Source of the DNA: Meloidogyne chitwoodi
Taxonomy: Eukaryota; Nematoda; Chromadorea; Rhabditida; Meloidogynidae
Direction: 5' to 3'
NCBI GenBank assembly: GCA_015183035.1
Contig: JACZZP010000013.1
Span: forward strand, 1,426,001 to 1,490,000
Length of the DNA: 64,000 nt
Part shown: positions 55,959 to 64,000 of the stretch, one piece after another
Layout: each line of letters opens with the position of its first letter
Position numbering within the stretch: position 1 is the first letter of the stretch
The notes under the pieces: generated by a model
What the model saw: only the letters and a program-made list of their open reading frames with translations
Databases searched by the model: none
Told to the model about the DNA's origin: nothing
Made by a program: the position numbers and the translations under genes

Positions 55959-58900
55959 ATGTCTGGGAGAATTAGAAAAACTATCGCACCAGCTGTCAAT
56001 AGGTTGAAGACGTATATTAACGAAGGTAGACCTATTATTGAAGCACAGCAAAGGACAAATGAAGGAATTGAAAGATTACAGATATTATTAGTAAAAATAC
56101 GAAGTACTATTATATTTATTGAGAATGAAACCGAAAAATGGAGTAATTTTATGAATAAGTTAGAGGGTATTGATAAGAATGCAGAAGAAAATATTTTTGA
56201 TAGTTTTACAATAACCGAGAAACATTTTCTTGAATGGTTAGATATGGGTCGTGAAGCAATTGTCGATATTGAAATAATTTTAGCTGACAATTCTGAACCA
56301 GGTAGTACACAATCGGCTCGTTCAGAGGAACTAGGCAATCGTGATCGGAAACAATTTTTGAATAATCCGAATATAAGAGACCAAGGTATACCTGTTATGG
56401 ATAACTTACCAATACATTTACCAAGGACAAATTTACCTGAATTTTGGGGAGACCACTTAAGGTGGCCAGAGTTTTGGCAAGGGTTCGAAAGAACAGTTGA
56501 TCGCTTAAATATTGACTTAGGACTTAAGGCTCATTATCTTTTGCAATGTTTAAAAGGAAAAGCAAAAAGAGCTGTTATGGGATATCGACCAATATCGGAA
56601 CATTACACACCGTTGAAGGACGCATTAATTAGACAATTTGGAAATGATAAAATTATTAGGGACACTTTACATGCAGAATTGTTAAGCCTTCCAATGGCCA
56701 ACGAGTCTATTATTTCTTTAAGGTCGTATTTAGAAGAAGTTGAAAGAATTTGTCGTTCATTGGAAGCCATGGGGCATGTGGAGGATGAAACCATCGTTAT
56801 GATGGCAATAAAAAATAAATTACCCAGAGGGGTTATTATGGAGCTTCTTAAGGTTGAAAAATCCGAGGAAGGATGGAATGTATCTAAACTTAGGAAGGCT
56901 TTATCAGAAATTATTGAGCTTCGAGAAGAGGCTCAAAGATGCATGCAAACTATAAATCCACGTAATAGTCAGTACAAAAATGATAATTGGAATAGACAGC
57001 GGCCTTTTAATAATAGATATATCCCTCCTGGAAGAAAGGAACAAGGTAGAGTTTTTTCCGTGAGGGCGGAAAATGGTCTAAAAAATAAAATTTCTTGTTG
57101 GTTTTGTCAAGAAGAGCATTTGGCTACAAATTGTAATAAGGTCAAATCGCCATTCCAAAAGATGAAAGTCTTATCTGAGCAAAATAGGTGTTTTTTATGT
57201 TTGAAAAAAGGTCATGCAAAGGCAAATTGTCGAACAAGAATTTTTTGTGAAATTTGTAAAAATAGGCATAATAAGTTGGTGTGTACTAAAAATTGGGAAG
57301 TGCCTAAAATGAAAAATAGTATTAAAGAGAATACGGAATTAGATAACACAAAAATTAATAGTAATGTTTTGACACTTGATAACAATAAATTAAGTGACGT
57401 ATTATTAATGAAAGCTGATGTAATAATTTCGGAAGGTGATAAAAATATAAGGGCAGTAGTACTTTTTGATACCGGAGCAACGGTAAATTTTATAACTGAA
57501 GAAAAAGTGGAGAAACTCAAATTGAAAAGAGTAGGAAAGGTTGACTTAGATATTTTACCCTTTATGAGAAAAGAGCCTATCCGAGTAAGTACGGCACGAT
57601 TTTTAGTTAAAATTAAGCTTGAAGATGGAGGTATAGAAGAAATTATGGCATATAAAATTAAAAAGGAAATGATGCCAACTATCCGCGGAGCGGATACTAA
57701 AACTGGAAAAATTAGAGGCATAGGTATAACGCCAGACATTTTGATAAGTATGAAGCATTTTTGGAGATTTTTTAAAAAAGTAGTCCCAATTTCAGATTAT
57801 TTATTTAGAGTTGAAACAACTGTAGGTCCCATAATTTGTGGAGATCAGGCACATGGAAAATTGGTAAAAATTAAAGAAAATATTAATCCATTATTAGTAG
57901 TTAGTGCTGAAACAACCGAGGAAGATAATATAAATAATTTTTGGAATCTAGAAGCTATTGGAGTACGAGATGATCCTCAAAGTAGAGATGATCATATGGC
58001 TCTAGAAATGTTTGAAAAATCGGTAAAAAGACAAAAAAATGGCAGTTACATGGTAAAATGGCCATGGAAAACTGAACAATCTACTCTACCCACAAATTTT
58101 GGTTTAGCTTATAAACGATTTTTAAGTCTCATAGAAAAATTAAAAAAGATGCCGGAATTAATGGAGGCTTATGAAAAAATAATCAGGGAAGATATAAAAA
58201 GGGGCGTACTAGAAAATGCTGAAAAAATGAATGGAAGTATTGAACATTTTCTTCCCCATCATCCTGTTATTTCACCGAAGAAAATTAGGATTGTTTATGA
58301 TGCCTCGGCCAAAATAAGAGGAGGCAAGAGCTTAAATGAATGTCTGTATAGAGGGCCAATAATTATGCCAGACCTTGCCGGTCTTTTAATAAGGTTTAGG
58401 ATACCTAAGATAGCATTGTGGTCTGATATAGAGAAGGCATTCCATTCATTAGAATTAGATGTGGAGGACAGAGAAGTCGTAAAACTAATTTGGTTAAAGG
58501 ATATTAATAAACCGGTAATTGTAGAAAACATTCAATATTTAAGATTCGCAAGAGTACCTTTTGGAGTCATATCAAGTCCCTTTTTATTATCAGCTGTAGT
58601 GAGGTATCATCTAGAAACAAGTAATGACATTATTGGTCAAAAGGTTAAAAATAATTCGTACGTGGATAATATTTTATATGGAGCAGAAACCCCTGAGGAG
58701 GCTTGGGATGCCTATAAAAGGTTAAAAAATATTTTTAGAAGTGCGCAGATGAATTTGAGGGAATTTATTTCAAATAATAAAGAGTTGAATAATAGACTTC
58801 CGAAAGAAGATAAATTGGAAAATGACAACCCTAAAGTTCTTGGAATACCATGGGATATTGAAAATGATAAAATATTTATCTCCTTTTCAGCTAAAAAGGC

Positions 58901-59759
58901 AAAGAAAATTACGAGAAGAAATGTATTGAGGAGCATAGCAAGTATTTTTGATCCACTTGGTTTAGCTGTACCTTGTTTATTAGAGGCTAAATTATTTTTT
59001 CAGAAATTATGGGAAGGGAAAAAAGGTTGGGATGAACCCTTAGAAGTTAAAGATCAAGAAAATTGGGAGAAAATAATAATTAATTGGGAAATAAATCCTA
59101 TTTTGATCGAAAGAAGAATCACTGAAAAAGACGGTAATTTTCAACTTCACGTGTTTTCTGATGCTTCGAAAGATGCTTATGCAGCATGTGTATATTTAAA
59201 ATGTTCCGTCAATAATTTTGTAATGACTTATCTTGTTTATGCTAGAAGTAGACTCCGTCCAAGGAAGATGCAGATAAGTATACCAAGAATGGAGCTATTG
59301 GGAGTAGTGATAGCCACAAGGGCTATAAAATTTGTAGAAGAACAGATTGGAATTTGTATATCACAAAAATACTTGTGGTGTGATTCTAAACCAGTTTTAT
59401 ATTGGATAAAAACAGGTAAAATGAAAGAGAAATTTGTTGAAAATCGGATTAAAGAAATAAGAAAAAATGTTGAAATAAAATTCGGATATGTTCCTACGAG
59501 ATTTAATCCGGCCGATTTAGGGTCACGTGGGTGTACTCCCATTGATTTGAAGGATAATGACACCTGGTGGCATGGACCACAGTTTATTAAAGAACCACCT
59601 GATAAATGGCCTGACGAATTAAATTTTTTTATTGAAAGCGAAAATGAGAGTATTGAGGAGAATTCAAAGGAATCAGTCGAGAATTGTTGTATTATTAAAA
59701 ATGAGTCGAGTGAATTTAAGAATTTTCAAATTGGAATGATTGGCATAAACTTATTTTAA
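55959..59759 (+). CDS. BEL/Pao Gag-protease-RT-RNase H polyprotein, element 3
   Basis: 1266 residues, intact. It starts MSGRIRKTIAPAVNRLKTYI. Gag capsid region: LPRTNLPEFWGDHLRWPEFW (about residues 150-170). Zinc knuckles: CWFCQEEHLATNC, CFLCLKKGHAKANC, CEICKNRHNKLVC (about 380-450). Aspartic protease: VVLFDTGATVNFI (about 505). RT: RIVYDASAKIRG, ALWSDIEKAFHSLEL, VPFGVISSPFLLSAVV, SYVDNILYG (about 770-915). RNase H: LHVFSDASKDAYAACVYLK, IPRMELLGVVIATRA, KYLWCDSKPVLYWIK (about 1060-1150). It ends shortly after the WPDELNFF segment that normally links RNase H to integrase. The DTG and YVDN residues are present, so the enzymes could be active. Confidence 0.94.
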   Translation: MSGRIRKTIAPAVNRLKTYINEGRPIIEAQQRTNEGIERLQILLVKIRSTIIFIENETEKWSNFMNKLEGIDKNAEENIFDSFTITEKHFLEWLDMGREAIVDIEIILADNSEPGSTQSARSEELGNRDRKQFLNNPNIRDQGIPVMDNLPIHLPRTNLPEFWGDHLRWPEFWQGFERTVDRLNIDLGLKAHYLLQCLKGKAKRAVMGYRPISEHYTPLKDALIRQFGNDKIIRDTLHAELLSLPMANESIISLRSYLEEVERICRSLEAMGHVEDETIVMMAIKNKLPRGVIMELLKVEKSEEGWNVSKLRKALSEIIELREEAQRCMQTINPRNSQYKNDNWNRQRPFNNRYIPPGRKEQGRVFSVRAENGLKNKISCWFCQEEHLATNCNKVKSPFQKMKVLSEQNRCFLCLKKGHAKANCRTRIFCEICKNRHNKLVCTKNWEVPKMKNSIKENTELDNTKINSNVLTLDNNKLSDVLLMKADVIISEGDKNIRAVVLFDTGATVNFITEEKVEKLKLKRVGKVDLDILPFMRKEPIRVSTARFLVKIKLEDGGIEEIMAYKIKKEMMPTIRGADTKTGKIRGIGITPDILISMKHFWRFFKKVVPISDYLFRVETTVGPIICGDQAHGKLVKIKENINPLLVVSAETTEEDNINNFWNLEAIGVRDDPQSRDDHMALEMFEKSVKRQKNGSYMVKWPWKTEQSTLPTNFGLAYKRFLSLIEKLKKMPELMEAYEKIIREDIKRGVLENAEKMNGSIEHFLPHHPVISPKKIRIVYDASAKIRGGKSLNECLYRGPIIMPDLAGLLIRFRIPKIALWSDIEKAFHSLELDVEDREVVKLIWLKDINKPVIVENIQYLRFARVPFGVISSPFLLSAVVRYHLETSNDIIGQKVKNNSYVDNILYGAETPEEAWDAYKRLKNIFRSAQMNLREFISNNKELNNRLPKEDKLENDNPKVLGIPWDIENDKIFISFSAKKAKKITRRNVLRSIASIFDPLGLAVPCLLEAKLFFQKLWEGKKGWDEPLEVKDQENWEKIIINWEINPILIERRITEKDGNFQLHVFSDASKDAYAACVYLKCSVNNFVMTYLVYARSRLRPRKMQISIPRMELLGVVIATRAIKFVEEQIGICISQKYLWCDSKPVLYWIKTGKMKEKFVENRIKEIRKNVEIKFGYVPTRFNPADLGSRGCTPIDLKDNDTWWHGPQFIKEPPDKWPDELNFFIESENESIEENSKESVENCCIIKNESSEFKNFQIGMIGINLF

Positions 59760-62700
59760 GTATTCTTTTAGTGGCCAAAATAGCTAAAATTTGGTTACAA
59801 AAAACTAGTAAAAATTGTAAAAGTGAACTTTTGTCTAAAGTGAGCCCTGATAAAAACAATACCACGGAAGAATTTATAGGAGTAGAATATTTTGTATTTA
59901 AAAATGCGCAAAAACAGGAAAATTTGCAAAGTCAAAATTTACGACTTTTTAAGGATGAAAATGGAATTTTAAGAGTAGATACAAGAATAACGAATTGTCA
60001 AAATGAATATGAATTTAAGCATCCCATATACCTACCAAAAGGGTGTCCACTCGTTAGATTACTTTTGAAAAAGGAACACGTGGATTTGAAACATTCTGGC
60101 GTTGATTCCACGTTAACTAACTTTTTATTTAAATTTTGGTCGCCTTGTGCGCGAAGAATGGCTAAAAGAGTTATAAAAGACTGTTACAAATGTAGAAAGA
60201 TCGATGGACCAAAATTTCTATTGCCTAATATGCCTGCACTCCCTCCAGAAAGAGTCAGAAAATCCCTACCTTTCGAATTTACTGGAGTTGATTATCTTGG
60301 GCCATCTTTTTGTAAAAATTTAGGGCAAAAGGTCAAATTCTGGATTGTTCTTTTAACATGCCTTTCAACAAGATTAGTATATTTGGATATTGTCTTTGAC
60401 TTAACATCACTCTCATTTTTACACATTTTGAGGAGATTTGTAGCCCAGAGAGGAGTCCCCAAACATATAATGTCAGATAATGCCAATCAATTTAAATCTG
60501 TGGCTGAAGTAATTGGAGCTCATATTAAAGGAAAATGGAGAGAAAAAATAAAGAAAAATGATGTGATAGATGTGAATAAATTTTTGATAGATCGAGGTAT
60601 ATCCTGGAAGTTTATTACGGTATTGAGTCCCTGGGCTGGTGGTATTTATGAACGTTTGGTAAAGCTAGTCAAGGACGCCTTTAAAAAGTCACTAGGAAGT
60701 GCTTTATTAGAAATTGAAGAGTTAAAATCATTCATAAAAGAAGCTGAGCTTGCAATAAATAGTAGACCATTAACTTATGTTTCGATGGAAGAAGATGGCG
60801 TGTTACCACGGCCTATTGATTTTCTTTTACCGAATGTTGAAATTCAGGCATCCTTCCCAGAAAATGAAAATGACTTAGATTTTACAATTGGAAAAATTAG
60901 CACTTCAAAACAATTACTAGAAAGGTGGAAGGCTACCCAAAAAGTTCTTGAAAGATTTTGGATAAAATGGACAAGAGAGTATTTATTAATCTTAAGAGAC
61001 AGAGGAAAATGGACACACAATAATTCCCGCTTATCAATAGATAGAGCACCTAAATTAGGTGAAATTGTTATAATTCAAGAGGAAGGACAACCTCGAAATT
61101 TTTGGCCACTTGGTAAAATTATCGCTTTAGATGGGCAACCACCAAGAAGTGCAAAGATAATAATTGGAAAAAGAACACTTGTCAGACCAATAAATAAACT
61201 ATTCCCGTTAGAAGTAAAAAGTAATGAAAATGCAATACCGGAAGATAATTATAAGGTACAGGAACATAAAAATCAAGGTTTAAGCAAACACCCAATGATC
61301 ACGCGCTCTAAAGTAACTCAATTAGCAACTGTTATTTTATGCTTCTTATTTTTTACTTACACTGATGCACAGTCAAATAATACAATGAAGTGTAAAGATT
61401 GTGTTTTGACTTGTATTAAAACAGGATTATTCGTTAATTTTAATTTAAAAATTTTAAAAACGGAAATATGTTGTAAAGGAACTTGTTTAGTAGAAACAAA
61501 AAGAAAAAGTTTGAATTTTCACCTTCCCAAAGAAGCTACAGTTGTGAGTTATAGTTGTCGAGTATCATTTTGGGATGATAAAAGGAAATATGATGATTGG
61601 ATATATTGCCCACCCGTTGACCCTTGTGAAAGAATAATTGTTATTTTAGAAAGAATTTTAAATCCACAATGTGAAACAAGACAGACTTTGATAATATTAG
61701 GAATAATTCTTGGACTTTTTTTAAGTTTTTTACTTAGCATATGTTCATGTATATGTAAAATTTTATTATTAATTAAAAACTTGATTTGGGCAATTTGTTG
61801 GATAATTAAACTTATACTAGGGATTTTAGGAATTAATAAACAAATGGAAACTAAGGTAGATGATAAACCATTGCTATCTCCTTATAAAATATTAAAAAAT
61901 AAAAAATCTCGTAGAAACAGGCGATTAGAGAAACTATCATTTCTTGTGATATTTTATATTTTATTTTTTCCAGTTAAAGGAGACATTGAAGTCGTATCGG
62001 TTCAGGCGAAATCAGAGGATTGTTTTAGAAATAAGGACGGATACTCGTTTTGTAATATATCCTCAGTAAATACACTTACACTTTTGCCTGACGGACAAGG
62101 TGTTTCTTTTACAATTAAAAATAATAATGGGATAATTATCGGTGAGATGGAGTTTATAATGCACGGACTTTCTTTTAAATGTAATAAAAAGGTTTTAAAA
62201 ATACTCCGTTCTTATGAAACTAAAGTAGAATCTGTAAAAAGATGTCCAGGTAAAGGAACATGCATAGCAGGAAAATGTAATAATATAAATACAGGAGAAA
62301 TAATTGAAGAACTAGAAACTTTAAATTTAAATCCGGGTAACACATTTTGTCTTGAGGGTCAATCATTATGGGGCCACAAATGTTTACTTCCTGGCACGAC
62401 ATGTTATTTCTATCGAGTTTTGGCTGTACCGAAATCCGAAGAAACCTTTGAGTTAATAACATGTAATACTTGGGATTATATCATGGAGGTTGATATTAAA
62501 ATTACGGCAAATAGAAAAACAAAATCTGAGAGATTAACATTTTACCCTGGACTTACAATAGGCTGGGATAATGCCAAATTCACCTTACTAGACATTACTC
62601 CACCATTAGCTCCTATATTAAATAGTAAATTTATCATAGGAGATAGAGGTGTAGCATTAGTTGATGAGATTAATTCCCAACTCGATTGTCCCAAAAATGG

Positions 62701-64000
62701 AAATTTTTCTAATTGCATTCTAAAAAAAGATGTGTGCAAAGAATGTTGGGAGGATCTTGTGAATGAAAAGGTCATATGTGCTTGTATTGATTTATCAATT
62801 GAGGAGATTTTACAAGATCCGAAAAAAGCCCTCCCCTTAGATGTGACGAGAATAAATTTAAGAAATAAGGGAAGAGATATTTTTAGTGTAACTCATTATC
62901 TGCCAGTACAGATAATGACTAGGTTTACAAACTGGAGTATTTCAACTAATGTTGACGTAACTAAGTGTGTAATTGATCCTATAAAAATATCTGGTTGCTA
63001 TAATTGTGCGGGAGCTTCCTTTTATTTTAAATGTAAAACCTTCTTTGGGAAAGTATTAGCCGAAATAACCTGTGAAAATAAAATTTCTTTTGTTACGCAA
63101 TGTGAATCAAACTCCTCAGCATCAATAGTTACTCTTTCGTTTGATAAAGCTGAAATTAATGAAAAATGTTTCGTTACCTGTCCTGGAGGTACTACCGAAT
63201 TTTTAATGGAAGGATTATTAGAATTTATACTACCTGAACATGAGAAAATTGTAATTAAGAATGGAATACCATTAATCTATTCAGAAAAGGATGGTAATTT
63301 GTGGAAATTTTTAGATAATTTAAATTTAATAGATTTTAAACAATGGCTTTGGGATATGATCAATTGGAAAATTATTATAATTTCATTTATTTTTATGTTA
63401 ATTAGTTATTTAATTCTAAAAATTTATTTAATTTTTTCACCACTTTCTTTTATTTACAAAAAATTAATTTCATGGTACGTCCCCGTTTTTATATTTTTGG
63501 CGATTATTTCTCCGGCGGGAGGTTTTTCCTTAGTTTTGGAAAAGGAACAAATCATTGATACACAAAACGAGATAAATATTTTGGCAAAATTGAAAGAAAA
63601 AATTGTAGAGAGTGGAAAAGATCATTCACTCAACAAAGGTTGCATATTAGAGATGAATCAATTGGAAAACGAAAGTAAACCCTTATATATAAAAAAGAAA
63701 CAAATATACCCAAATTTATTTCCCTCCAATATTAACTTTCAATTTTATTTTTTATTCTCGCTCTTACAAAAATATTATAAAAAATATTATAAAATGTCTA
63801 AAATTCCCTTTCTTGAATTCTCATCTAAACTTCTTGAGTGTGATGAAGACAATGTAGCTCACCTTCTATATTCCAGCTCTGATTCGAGATACAAGGTATC
63901 ATCAGGATTAAAAAAATTGGAAGATGAGAATAAAGGAAATATAACGGCATGGGTTGGTACGCCCGGAAAGGTAACTATTCCAATAACAGGAGTGGGTGAA
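59720..64000 (+). CDS. BEL/Pao integrase-envelope frame, element 3 (runs off right edge)
   Basis: Open in the -1 frame relative to gag-pol from 59,720 to the window end. Integrase: zinc domain (LLKKEHVDLKHSGVDSTLTN.. CYKCRKI), core Asp (FTGVDYLGP), Asp (IMSDNANQF) and Glu (GGIYERLVKLVKD), then the terminal WPLGKIIALDG domain (to about 61,200). Envelope part: hydrophobic signal (LATVILCFLFFTYTDA) near 61,320, Cys-rich segment, membrane spans near 61,680-61,840, a second hydrophobic leader near 61,940, a long Cys-rich ectodomain including GCYNCAGASFYF of the phlebovirus G2 class, and an anchor near 63,370-63,440. Integrase and envelope share one frame here, so splicing or proteolysis must separate them. 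After about 63,790 the frame may be a further accessory protein (MSKIPFLEFSSKLLECDEDN). Confidence 0.88.

Larger units (their letters stand above)
55459..64000 (+). mobile_element. BEL/Pao retrotransposon 3 with env (3' end outside window)
   Basis: LTR at 55,459-55,789, primer site at 55,790, gag-pro-RT-RNase H frame 55,959-59,759, and integrase-envelope frame from about 59,720 to the right edge. It differs strongly in DNA from BEL 2 but has the same gene order. Apart from the frame change at 59.7 kb I see no lesions, so it is younger or more active than the others. Confidence 0.92.

Noticed and set aside
57212..57739. 175-residue minus-strand ORF in BEL 3
   Set aside because: Antisense to the intact gag-pol frame; hydrophobic composition is a by-product of the sense codons.
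59717..59760. Programmed -1 ribosomal frameshift in BEL 3
   Set aside because: No X-XXY-YYZ slippery site was found in the overlap, so a simple indel is at least as likely; kept only as an open question.

Overview
The window is AT-rich eukaryotic DNA that reads like a nematode genome. Introns are short (about 35-300 bp, GT..AG), exons are AT-biased, the host genes are ordinary animal genes, and the retroelements are BEL/Pao elements with a phlebovirus-like envelope, a combination known from nematodes. A Meloidogyne-like or other AT-rich nematode fits, but the species is inference.

Host part (1-15.9 kb): the 3' part of an Asn/Gln-rich gene runs off the left edge on the minus strand. It is followed by MCM4 (minus, 14 exons), a C9orf78/TLS1-type splicing factor (plus, with a MITE in intron 1), a CRTC-type CREB coactivator (minus, 7 exons) and elongation factor TFIIS (plus, 9 exons). 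At 13.3-15.0 kb lies a long fold-back element interrupted by a degenerate hAT element with an exact 8-bp target duplication, then a 478-bp near-perfect palindrome. The first two exons of an FAD-dependent oxidoreductase follow and are cut off by transposon DNA.

Transposon part (15.9-64 kb): a nested stack. BEL element 1 (LTR, two small ORFs, 5' half of gag) is interrupted at 18,512 by the end of an inverted Maverick/Polinton fragment (Maverick 2). That fragment is cut at 19,830 by BEL element 2, and BEL 2 is split inside gag by a complete 22.5-kb Maverick/Polinton (Maverick 1, 21,588-44,052). Maverick 1 has inverted ends starting AGTAGTATATACTGACC and a perfect 6-bp target duplication, GGCGCA. 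The truncated 3' LTR of BEL 2 runs into about 19 copies of an 82-bp satellite, in which BEL element 3 begins and continues past the right edge.

Maverick 1 carries the usual virus-like set: protein-primed DNA polymerase B, packaging ATPase, chromodomain integrase, penton and major capsid proteins, a pVI-like membrane-active protein and an adenain-like protease. It also carries unexpected genes: a TATA-binding-protein homologue, a NADAR-domain protein, a small protein ending in a PAZ-like (Argonaute) motif that is conserved in Maverick 2, and a 13-exon glucose-6-phosphate isomerase gene with altered active-site residues. TATA-like boxes lie just upstream of most intron-poor late genes, and the terminal 11 bases of the element match the box before the capsid gene. 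This suggests that the element brings its own TBP/TATA transcription module, which is the main candidate for a previously undescribed system here. The PAZ-like protein is a candidate interactor with host small-RNA silencing.

Integrity is mixed. The Maverick DNA polymerase has a one-base frameshift in a T run. BEL 2 has two nonsense codons and two frameshifts. BEL 3 looks much fresher, with two long open frames.
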